This document shows positions 36,723-44,439 of a DNA stretch of 64,000 nt, piece by piece; positions within the stretch are counted from its first letter, which is position 1; each line of letters begins with the position of its first letter. The DNA is from GCA-2725625 sp964574215 (GTDB lineage: Bacteria; Pseudomonadota; Alphaproteobacteria; Rhodospirillales; UBA2165). The position numbers were made by a program, and so were the translations under genes. The notes beneath the pieces are model-generated. The model saw only the letters and a program-made list of their open reading frames with translations, made no database searches and was not told where the DNA came from. The stretch spans positions 94,508 through 158,507 of the forward strand of contig CAZNLR010000004.1 of assembly GCA_964574215.1 (NCBI GenBank), read 5' to 3'.

Positions 36723-39700
36723 TTGAAAAAACTACTGCTCGGATTGTTGTTTTTGGTCATCGCGGCCGTGGGCGCCTTGATCGCGGCGCCCAATTTCGTC
36801 GACTGGAATGAATATAAGGATTTGATAACGGCGGAGGCGAAGTCGGCCACCGGACGCGACCTTGAGATCAGAGGCGATATCAAGGCGGCCCTGTTGCCTT
36901 CGCCTGCTTTGGTCGTCCATGACGTTCACCTGGCCAATATCGAAGGCGCCTCGAGCGCCGATATGATCGCCCTGGAAAAGTTGGAAGTGCGCATTGCCCT
37001 GGCGCCGCTTCTGGGCGGCAATCTTTTGATTGAAGCCATCAAACTGATCAACCCGGTGGTCAATCTGGAAATCTTGTCGGATGGGCGTAACAATATGAGC
37101 TTCGTACCGGTATCCAAGGATAAATCCGGAGGTGACAAAAAATCACCCGCCAAGGCGCTGCCCTTCGGCGCCCCTGACGGGGATGGAAAAGTGCAGGGCG
37201 AAGTCGGCGGATTTGCCGTCCGGGTCGATAATTTCGTTATCGAAAAAGGATCCGTGACCTTCATCGACAATTTAGGCGGCACAACGGAAAAAATTGAAAA
37301 CCTCAACGGCCGATTTGCGCTGCAGTCCCTGACCGGACCCATGGAAAGTTCCGGCAGCGCCGTGGTCAGGGGCATTCCCCTCAGCTTCGGCGTCAATATA
37401 AGTTCACTGGTTCAGGGACGGACCTTGCCGTTTAGCGTCGAAGTAACGGTTATTCCCGGCGGCGTCAAAACGAAACTTGCAGGGGCGCTCACCAACTTGG
37501 CCAAAGATCCCCAAGTCAAAGGGAAACTGACCGTCGAGGGTCAGAACTTGTCGGACTATATTTCCGCGCTTGCCGGAGGGGCAAAACTTCCCAAGGCGCT
37601 GGACCGGCCCTTCAGCGCCAGCGCCGATCTCATTGCGTCGGAAACCAGCACGGAAATATCCGACCTCAATATGCAGTTGAACGGCACCAAGGGGAGCGGC
37701 AAAATTTCCGTCAAGCTGGGCAAATCCATGGATGTGGACGCGACCCTGGCGATCAACCATTTTGACGTCGACGCGTTGTTGAAGCCGCCGGCCAGCACAT
37801 CAAATAAAAATCAAAAAGGCGGCAAGGGCGGAAAAAAGAAACCCTCGCTGGCCGTCATTCCACCGAAAAAATCCGCGTTTGCCGCCGGTGGGGGCGGCAA
37901 GGAAGAAGCTTTCGGCCTTTCCAGCTTACCGGCCAAACTGAACGCAACGATTAATCTTTCCATCGAAGCCCTCACTTACAATAAGTCCGCCATTCGCCAG
38001 GCCAAACTGAACGCCTCTCTCGCCAATCAGGAAGTGACCATCAATCAGATGTCTGCTCTGCTGCCGGGAAGTTCGGATGTGGCGCTGTTCGGATTTGTCT
38101 CGGAACAGAACAAGCAACCGGTTTTCGAGGGCAACGTGGATATGACGACCAATGATCTCCGCCGTGTGCTTGAGTGGGTCGGCGTCGATGTCAACGGCGT
38201 CTCCAATGACCGGCTGAGAAAACTGTCGTTCGCCGGCCGGGTCAAAGCCGACAAAAAATCGGCGGAATTGGCGAAGGTGAACCTGAAAGTGGACAGCACG
38301 ACCGTTAAGGGCGGCGCCAATATTGCGTTCAGGGCACGGCCTTCATTTGGGGCAAATTTTACCGTCGACCGGCTCAATTTGGACGGCTATTTACCGAAAG
38401 CGGGTGCTTCCCGAACCAATAGCCCTCAAGTCAGCGTAAAAGCCGCCGCCGAGCCGGGGAAAAAGGCTGAAAAAGCCGCCGCCGAAGTTGCTAACCCGCT
38501 GGCCGCGCTGAAACCGCTGGGCGGCTTTGATGCCAACCTTCTGTTGAGCATCGGCTCCTTGACCTTTCAAGGCGTGCCTGTATCGAAAGTGTCTCTCAAT
38601 GCCACCCTGTTTAACGGCAATCTGAAACTGGCGCATCTTAGGACCCCGAACGCCGCCGGTCTGACCGTTAATCTTTCGGGCGGTATCGATGGGCTCGACG
38701 CAAATCCGATATTTAACCAGTTTTCATACGATGTGCGTGGGCGCGATCTTGGCCGGTTGATCAAACTGGCAGCCATTGAACTGCCGCTGACGGCCAAGCA
38801 GATCGGGCCGGTGCAATTAAAGGGGGTTCTCAACGGCCCGCCAAATAACCTTAAAATGCGCTCCGATCTATCGGTGGTCGGCGGCAAAATTAATCTGGAC
38901 GGCAAAGCCAATCCGCTGGCCGACCAGCCGAGTCTGGATGCGGATTTCTCCATCCGGCACGGCAACCTGCCGGCTCTGCTGAGGCGGCTCGGCGCCGATT
39001 ACCGCCCGGCGGGGAAAAAGATCGGCGGGGTGAATTTGAAAGGGCGGATTTCGGGAACGCCCATGAATATTACGGTCAGGGGTTTGGCGGGCCAGGCGGC
39101 CGGTATCGCCGTCAACGGGACCGCCGATGTCAACCTCACGGCGGCCCGCCCGAAATTGGCGGCCAATTTGACGACCGGCGATATTTTGCTCGATCGTCTG
39201 TTGCCGGCCAAACGGACAGCGGCGGCGCCGGCTATAAACGGACACCGCCGCGCCCTCTTTGACAGTCCTCTCTATCAACAGGCGTCGTGGCCGGGTCTAA
39301 AACGGATCCTCGAAAGTGACCGTCCTCTGATCCCGGTGGCGACCAGGCGGCGAAGCGTCTGGCCCGGCGATCCTATCGATCTTTCCTTGCTCCGCGATTT
39401 TGACGGCGATATCGGTTTGAAATCGAAATCGCTGACCTGGCAGAAATACCGGGTCGACGGCGTCGATCTGGCGGCGGCGCTCACAAACGGGGTTGCCGAT
39501 ATTCGCCGCCTGACCGGTAAAATGTTCGGGGGCGACTTAAAAGTCGACGGCCAGGTCATCGCCCAACAAATCGGCGGCCAGTACAAATCGCGGATTTCCG
39601 CCGCCGGAATCAATATGGGCGATGCATTGCGGGCACTGGGCACCAAGGGTTTCAAATCGGGCAGGTTCGATTTTGTCGGAGAATTGAGATCGGCCGGACG

Positions 39701-40394
39701 GTCGGTCCGGGAAATGATCGGAACCCTGAACGGCGGCGGCAATATGGCCATCCGCAAGCTGGATATATCCAGTGCGGGACGGGGGTCCATGCTGGCCAGC
39801 GCCGCCAGCCTGCTGACGTCTCTCAATCAGCTGGGCGGTAAACTGACCCGCGGCAAGGCCGGTCAGGGTGTGGCTGACTTCAACGGCAGCTTCCGCATCG
39901 TCAACGGAGTGGCCAGTTCCGACGATTTCTCATTGTCTTCCGGTGTGGGGGACGGTTCCGCCAAGGGCACCGTCGATCTGCCTAACTGGCGGATCAACGC
40001 GGCGGGGGAAATCCAATTGGCCAAAAACATCGCGCTTCAATTGTTGACCAAGCAGACCAACACGCCCCAGGTGGTGCCGTTCAAAATCTCGGGAGCCCTC
40101 GATGCGCCCGATGTGAAACTGGAAACCGGTAAGTTGATGAGCGGTATCCGCATTCCCGGCCTCGACAAGGGGCTCAATAAACAGCTGGACAAGCTGCGTA
40201 AGAAAAAAGGCGTGGGCGCCATCATCGATCAAATATTCCCTGGCGCCAAACCGTCTCAACCGCCGCCGCAGCCTTCCACCAGTGGCGGTCCCGGGCCGCA
40301 GTCGCCACCCCCGCAGCAAGCGCCACAACAACAGCAGCAAAAGCCGAAAGTCGAGGATTTCCTCAAAGGGATACTTAAGGGGCTGAACCGCTAA
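36723..40394 (+). CDS. AsmA family protein
   Basis: A 1223-residue inner-membrane-anchored periplasmic protein. An N-terminal TM segment (LLLGLLFLVIAAVGALIAAP) is followed by NFVDWNEYKDLI, the AsmA signature, then long beta-rich AsmA/DUF3971-type repeats (GRDLGRLIKLAA, LSGGIDGLDANP) and a C-terminal AsmA domain (LNGGGNMAIRKLDIS). The tail is Pro/Gln-rich (about residues 1170-1205). AsmA-like proteins are linked to phospholipid transport to the outer membrane. The start is TTG at 36723 with GGAAAG upstream. Confidence 0.88.
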   Translation: MKKLLLGLLFLVIAAVGALIAAPNFVDWNEYKDLITAEAKSATGRDLEIRGDIKAALLPSPALVVHDVHLANIEGASSADMIALEKLEVRIALAPLLGGNLLIEAIKLINPVVNLEILSDGRNNMSFVPVSKDKSGGDKKSPAKALPFGAPDGDGKVQGEVGGFAVRVDNFVIEKGSVTFIDNLGGTTEKIENLNGRFALQSLTGPMESSGSAVVRGIPLSFGVNISSLVQGRTLPFSVEVTVIPGGVKTKLAGALTNLAKDPQVKGKLTVEGQNLSDYISALAGGAKLPKALDRPFSASADLIASETSTEISDLNMQLNGTKGSGKISVKLGKSMDVDATLAINHFDVDALLKPPASTSNKNQKGGKGGKKKPSLAVIPPKKSAFAAGGGGKEEAFGLSSLPAKLNATINLSIEALTYNKSAIRQAKLNASLANQEVTINQMSALLPGSSDVALFGFVSEQNKQPVFEGNVDMTTNDLRRVLEWVGVDVNGVSNDRLRKLSFAGRVKADKKSAELAKVNLKVDSTTVKGGANIAFRARPSFGANFTVDRLNLDGYLPKAGASRTNSPQVSVKAAAEPGKKAEKAAAEVANPLAALKPLGGFDANLLLSIGSLTFQGVPVSKVSLNATLFNGNLKLAHLRTPNAAGLTVNLSGGIDGLDANPIFNQFSYDVRGRDLGRLIKLAAIELPLTAKQIGPVQLKGVLNGPPNNLKMRSDLSVVGGKINLDGKANPLADQPSLDADFSIRHGNLPALLRRLGADYRPAGKKIGGVNLKGRISGTPMNITVRGLAGQAAGIAVNGTADVNLTAARPKLAANLTTGDILLDRLLPAKRTAAAPAINGHRRALFDSPLYQQASWPGLKRILESDRPLIPVATRRRSVWPGDPIDLSLLRDFDGDIGLKSKSLTWQKYRVDGVDLAAALTNGVADIRRLTGKMFGGDLKVDGQVIAQQIGGQYKSRISAAGINMGDALRALGTKGFKSGRFDFVGELRSAGRSVREMIGTLNGGGNMAIRKLDISSAGRGSMLASAASLLTSLNQLGGKLTRGKAGQGVADFNGSFRIVNGVASSDDFSLSSGVGDGSAKGTVDLPNWRINAAGEIQLAKNIALQLLTKQTNTPQVVPFKISGALDAPDVKLETGKLMSGIRIPGLDKGLNKQLDKLRKKKGVGAIIDQIFPGAKPSQPPPQPSTSGGPGPQSPPPQQAPQQQQQKPKVEDFLKGILKGLNR

Positions 40395-40395
40395 A

Positions 40396-40629
40396 CTATT
40401 TGTCGTCTGATTGTTCGAGAACGTAGACCCGGATGGCGCTCGAGAGGTTCCCGGTTCTGGCTGCATCGATTTCCGTGACCAGTTGATTGACCGATTTACG
40501 CTTGGAGTCGGCAAGTTCCTTCAGCTTTATCCAGAACGCTTCCTCCAGGGAAATGCTGGTACGGTGGCCGGCGATGAGAACCGAGTGTTTGCGGAGATCG
40601 GTAGGGTTACCCGACAAATTCACGCTCAT
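40396..40629 (-). CDS. ribbon-helix-helix domain protein
   Basis: A 77-residue protein with HRTSISLEEAFWIKLKELADSKRKSVNQLV, the strand-helix-helix pattern of the RHH_4 family, and a short tail ending SDDK. The family binds DNA as a dimer and includes arylsulfate-sulfotransferase-like regulators and antitoxins. The ATG overlaps the TfoX-like stop. The purine-rich poly-Lys codons of the upstream gene serve as its ribosome site. No toxin gene is adjacent, so an antitoxin role is not supported. Confidence 0.78.
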   Translation of the reverse strand: MSVNLSGNPTDLRKHSVLIAGHRTSISLEEAFWIKLKELADSKRKSVNQLVTEIDAARTGNLSSAIRVYVLEQSDDK

Positions 40630-40994
40630 TTTTTCTTCTTCTTTTTCTTTTTGCCCTGCTTGGCATTTTGGGCCCGTTTGGCGGCCTCCCAGGCTTTGCG
40701 CGCCCACAGAACCAGTTCCTCTTCATCCTCCAAAAGGTCGACCGGCGCCTGCCAGTAGGGCATCCGCATGGGTTTGTCTTCGAAGGGTTTGAACTGGATC
40801 GATCCGGCTTCTTCATAGTCGGGCTGGTTGACCTCATCGACCCGGAGATAAAAATCGTCGCCGCCGGTAATCAAGGCAAACATCAGGCCGTCCAGATAGA
40901 TGCCTGCGCCGCCGAACATGGGCCGTGCCGTGACGCCGTCCAGGGCGGACAGCAGATCGAGGATATAGTCGCGATATTCGGGGCTGACCGCCAT
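40626..40994 (-). CDS. TfoX/Sxy N-terminal domain protein with poly-lysine tail
   Basis: A 122-residue protein with RPMFGGAGIYLDGLMFALI and DDFYLRVD, typical of the TfoX/Sxy N-terminal domain. No C-terminal TfoX domain is present. It ends in eight consecutive lysines after KQG, which is unusual. The role of single-domain TfoX proteins outside competence is unclear. The ATG at 40994 overlaps the CobD stop (ATGA) and its own stop overlaps the next ATG, so three genes are translationally chained. Confidence 0.8.
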   Translation of the reverse strand: MAVSPEYRDYILDLLSALDGVTARPMFGGAGIYLDGLMFALITGGDDFYLRVDEVNQPDYEEAGSIQFKPFEDKPMRMPYWQAPVDLLEDEEELVLWARKAWEAAKRAQNAKQGKKKKKKKK

Positions 40995-42010
40995 CACACC
41001 ATCCGTATCACAGCCAGCGCCCCGGCCCAGGCGCCGTTGATCAGGCAGGCGACGGCGAACAAATAGAGCGCCCGGCGGATATCGAGATGGGTTACCTGGG
41101 CGGTGCCGCTGCCGATCCAAGGCTCGCTCACCGTCGCTTGAGAGAACTTACGGGGACCACCCAGGGCAAACCCCAGCGCCCCGGCCATGGCCCCGATCGG
41201 CCAACCCCTTGGGGACCATCCCTTGTTGAGGGAGCGATATTTGCCCCCCTCCTTAAGCATGGTGCCGACCGCTTTGACCGGATTGGCGGACGGCGTAAAC
41301 AGGCTGGCCAGCGAAAGGAACAAACCGCTCAACGGACCCGGGATCAACAGCAGAATATCGTTCAAGCGAGCGGCGGTGAATCCGAACGCCCTGTGCCGGG
41401 GTGTCTGGTGACCGATTTCAGCGGTCATCTGAGAGACAGTAACGAAGGCCAGAAGTCCGGGAAACCCGAACAGGACGTACCAGAAGACCGGCGCCACGGC
41501 CCGCTCGGCAAGGGCGGTGGCCAAAGTTTCGATACCGGCCCGGGCGATGCCGTGCTCGTCCATTTTTTCAGGCGCTTCGGTGATCATATCGGTGACGGCC
41601 ACGCGGGCCGGTTCCAAGCCGCTGTCTCTCAGCGCCCGTCCGATTTTGAGCACCGGTGTGAATATTCCCCGCTGGCTTATCAACATGACCAGTAGCAGGG
41701 TTTCCAGCACCCAGGCGAAAGGGAAGTTTTGACTGAGCCAGGCAATGCACCAGCCGATCGCCAGACTGGCCGCCACCAAAACCATCGCCGCAATGGCGCC
41801 CCGAAGGGCGCGGTCTCCCTGGCTGCGGGTTTCCCGGTTCAGCTTGCGATCAAACCAGTTAACCAAATCGGCGATGATCGAAATGGGGTGCTTTGCCACG
41901 CGGGCCAGAATTGATAACCGCCCCACATAGGCCTCGATAAGCATAGCCAACAAGAGCAGGATAAGGGGATCTACCGCGCCAGTGTTGCCCGAAATGCCGA
42001 AAAGAAACAT
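40994..42010 (-). CDS. cobD: adenosylcobinamide-phosphate synthase (CobD/CbiB)
   Basis: A 338-residue integral membrane protein with LLLLLAMLIEAYVGR, HPISIIADLVNWFDRKLNR, LAERAVAPVFWYVLFGFPG and RPGRLNDI-like ARLNDILLLIPGPLSG, matching CobD/CbiB, which attaches the aminopropanol arm to adenosylcobyric acid in B12 synthesis. No other cob gene is in the window. The ATG at 42010 is used; the frame runs further into the repeat element at 42031-42275, which is not coding. Confidence 0.82.
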   Translation of the reverse strand: MFLFGISGNTGAVDPLILLLLAMLIEAYVGRLSILARVAKHPISIIADLVNWFDRKLNRETRSQGDRALRGAIAAMVLVAASLAIGWCIAWLSQNFPFAWVLETLLLVMLISQRGIFTPVLKIGRALRDSGLEPARVAVTDMITEAPEKMDEHGIARAGIETLATALAERAVAPVFWYVLFGFPGLLAFVTVSQMTAEIGHQTPRHRAFGFTAARLNDILLLIPGPLSGLFLSLASLFTPSANPVKAVGTMLKEGGKYRSLNKGWSPRGWPIGAMAGALGFALGGPRKFSQATVSEPWIGSGTAQVTHLDIRRALYLFAVACLINGAWAGALAVIRMV

Positions 42011-42030
42011 GCGGTTAGCATAAAGAAAAA

Positions 42031-42275
42031 GAGTACCAGGTACACTTTTTTTGCCCCTCAGGTGCCGGGCGAGGCCTCCGGCCTCTTGGCTTGCGGCGCA
42101 GTGGCGCCGACCCGCAGTCGCGGGCTTCAAAAGTCCCGACAGGGACTTTTGGATAAAATCTATCTCGATGAAACACTAAACCAAAGTCCCTATCTGGACT
42201 TTGTAAGCGCAAGTGCGCGCCGCGCCTGATGGCGCGTGAGCCAAGGGTTCGGAGAACCCGCCCGGCATCTTAGGG
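42031..42275. repeat. composite inverted-repeat element A
   Basis: A GTACCAGGTAC palindrome (42033-42043) and T-tract are followed by two arms of about 95-100 bp (about 42051-42152 and 42178-42275) that are imperfect reverse complements. Each arm carries nested hairpins, such as AAAGTCC..GGACTTT, GCGCGCC and a GAGCC/GGCTC pair. The right arm is closely repeated at 47504-47606. It fits a REPIN- or MITE-like non-autonomous element filling the cobD-pgk spacer. Confidence 0.65.
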
Positions 42276-42279
42276 AAAA

Positions 42280-43461
42280 TCAAATAAGCACCGCGATCCC
42301 CGGCAGGGTTTTGCCCTCCAGCCATTCCAGGAAGGCGCCGCCGGCCGTCGAGATATAGGAGAAACCTTCCGCCGCACCGGCATTGGCCAGGGCCGCCATG
42401 GTATCACCGCCGCCGGCCACGCTGAGCAGATTGCCTTCGCCGGTCAGGCGGGCCGCTTCGCCGGCGGTGGCATTCGTGCCATTGTCGAAGGGTTTGAACT
42501 CGAACGCGCCGAGAGGACCGTTCCAAACCACCGTTTTGCATCTGCCAAGAATTTCGAACAGGTGCACCACCGATTCGGGACCGACATCCAATATCATTTG
42601 ATCGCCGGGCACGGCGTCAATAGATACCGTCGCAACTGCCGCGCCTTCTTTTAACTCTCCGGCGATAACGGCGTCGGTAGGCAGGATTACCTCACAGCCG
42701 TTTTCTTTCGCTTTGGCCACCACATCCCGGGCGGTGTCCGCCATATCCGCCTCACACAAGGATGCTCCGATTTCGGTGCCGCCCGCGAACAAAAATGTAT
42801 TGGCCATGGCGCCGCCGATAACTAGATAATCCACTTTGGTGATGAGATTTTCCAAAACCCCCAGCTTGGTGGAGACTTTGTTGCCGCCGACGATGGCGGC
42901 CACGGGGCGGGCGGGATTTTCCAGGGCGTTGTTGAGAGCTTCCAATTCCTGCTGCATGAGCCGTCCTGCCACCGCCGGCAGCAGGCGGGCGATGCCGTCG
43001 ATGGAACCGTGAGCCCGGTGAGCACATGAAAAAGCATCGTCCACGTAAATGTCACCCAAGGCCGCCAGCTTGGCGGCGAACGCCGGATCGTTGCCTTCCT
43101 CGCCTGGATCGAAGCGCAGATTTTCCAGTAGCAGCACTTCTCCCGTCTCGGGCGCTACATCCCAGCCGTCGTCAAACTGATTGTGGAACCGGACCGGGGT
43201 GCCGCTCATAAAACCCGTCAGCGCCGCCGCCAGCGGCTGCAACGTCAAATCGGCCACCGCTTGGCCCTTGGGCCGTCCCAGGTGGCTGGCCAGCACGATG
43301 GCCGCACCCTTGGAGATAATCTCCTCGATGGTGGGAATGACTTTTTCGATCCGCGTCGTGTCGGTGATTTTGCCGTCCCGGAAGGGAACGTTCATGTCGA
43401 CCCGGAGCACCACCCGCTTGCCCGTCAGGTCGAAGGAATCGAGAGTTTTAAAACTTGCCAT
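42280..43461 (-). CDS. pgk: phosphoglycerate kinase
   Basis: A 393-residue glycolytic kinase converting 1,3-bisphosphoglycerate and ADP to 3-phosphoglycerate and ATP. Visible: RVDMNVPFRDGKI at the substrate site, SHLGRPKG, LENLRFDPGEEGND, AIVGGNKVSTKLGVLENL, the nucleotide site in VWNGPLGAFE and the GGGDTMAA loop. The length is standard. The start is ATG at 43461. No gap or fba gene is adjacent, so it is separate from the usual gap-pgk cluster within this window. Confidence 0.96.
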   Translation of the reverse strand: MASFKTLDSFDLTGKRVVLRVDMNVPFRDGKITDTTRIEKVIPTIEEIISKGAAIVLASHLGRPKGQAVADLTLQPLAAALTGFMSGTPVRFHNQFDDGWDVAPETGEVLLLENLRFDPGEEGNDPAFAAKLAALGDIYVDDAFSCAHRAHGSIDGIARLLPAVAGRLMQQELEALNNALENPARPVAAIVGGNKVSTKLGVLENLITKVDYLVIGGAMANTFLFAGGTEIGASLCEADMADTARDVVAKAKENGCEVILPTDAVIAGELKEGAAVATVSIDAVPGDQMILDVGPESVVHLFEILGRCKTVVWNGPLGAFEFKPFDNGTNATAGEAARLTGEGNLLSVAGGGDTMAALANAGAAEGFSYISTAGGAFLEWLEGKTLPGIAVLI

Positions 43462-43536
43462 GGTGAATTCGCAAAGCCCGCTTGTTGTGATTACGCGGGC
43501 GGCACTATAGCGGTGGAGGGAGGGGGAAAAAAGGAA

Positions 43537-44289
43537 CTATTGGGTTTTCAATTGAGCGATGGTGGCGGCGCCCATGATGGGGCCTTTGTGATCGTTCTGC
43601 AGGAAAACGGCGCAGCCCTTGCCGGTGTGTTTTTTGACGTCAGAGGCCGGGATGGTCAGGGTCAGGCGTTCACCGGTCCACTTGCCGATCTTGCGGAATT
43701 CGCGCACCACATTAACGTTGCGGACTTTGCGGCCGCGGTTCTCGCCCCGTCGGACCTTGGTTTCATGGAGGAGGTCGAACAGGGCCAGCCAGACCGAGGC
43801 CTCCGCCGGATGGGGGGAACCGGCGATCCGCACCTTCAAACTGCCGTCGGCAACTGATTCCAGCTTCATTTTGACGTCCGGCCCCAGTTGCGCCCGCTGC
43901 AATCCAACCCGCACGCTCTGACCGTCCGAGCCGGTGGCCTCGGTCATGCCGTGAATTACCATTTGAGGCGTATAGACATAGGATTTATTAAATGCCCGTG
44001 AATAGCCCCTTTGACGGACCGTGTTTCCGGGCAGAGCGAAGGGGTCTTTCCAGCCGATATAATCCCAATAATTGACATGGAAGGACAGACCGACAATGCC
44101 GTCCATTTGGGTCAACTGATCAAGCAGATCATCGGCCGGCGGACAGGACGAACATCCTTGGGAGGTGAACAATTCGATAATGATCGGGCTGCGTTCAGCT
44201 GCGTTCGGCTGAAGCGGCCACGTCAATCCCGCCACCAATACGGCAGCGAAAACACTCCTCAAGAGAATTTTAAATCCTTCTAATTTCAT
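43537..44289 (-). CDS. DUF1223 secreted thioredoxin-fold-like protein
   Basis: A 250-residue protein with a signal peptide (LLRSVFAAVLVAGLTWPLQPNA) and the DUF1223 core: IIELFTSQGCSSCPPADDLL (a CxxC motif) and LSFHVNYWDYIGWKDPFA. The CxxC and fold suggest a periplasmic thiol-disulfide role, but the family is unproven. The ATG at 44289 starts the signal peptide directly; the frame from 44325 adds unlikely residues. Confidence 0.82.
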   Translation of the reverse strand: MKLEGFKILLRSVFAAVLVAGLTWPLQPNAAERSPIIIELFTSQGCSSCPPADDLLDQLTQMDGIVGLSFHVNYWDYIGWKDPFALPGNTVRQRGYSRAFNKSYVYTPQMVIHGMTEATGSDGQSVRVGLQRAQLGPDVKMKLESVADGSLKVRIAGSPHPAEASVWLALFDLLHETKVRRGENRGRKVRNVNVVREFRKIGKWTGERLTLTIPASDVKKHTGKGCAVFLQNDHKGPIMGAATIAQLKTQ

Positions 44290-44352
44290 AATCCACACAT
44301 AATGGATGGACCGTCGATGGGCCAATCACATGGCGGTGATCAGACGTGAAAA

Positions 44353-44380
44353 GGGGCTCCAAAAGGCGATTTGGAGCCCC
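44353..44380 (-). terminator. rho-independent terminator downstream of acnA
   Basis: A stem of 11 bp (GGGGCTCCAAA with TTTGGAGCCCC), followed on the minus strand by TTTT. It lies about 60 bp after the acnA stop. Confidence 0.75.
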
Positions 44381-44439
44381 AAAAGCGTTAAAATTTACGT
44401 GAGATACTAGAACGTCTATTTAGAAACACGCATTTACCT

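Noticed and set aside
40396..40629. A toxin-antitoxin pair with the TfoX-like gene
   Set aside because: The neighbour is a TfoX domain, not a toxin, and no toxin-like gene is adjacent.
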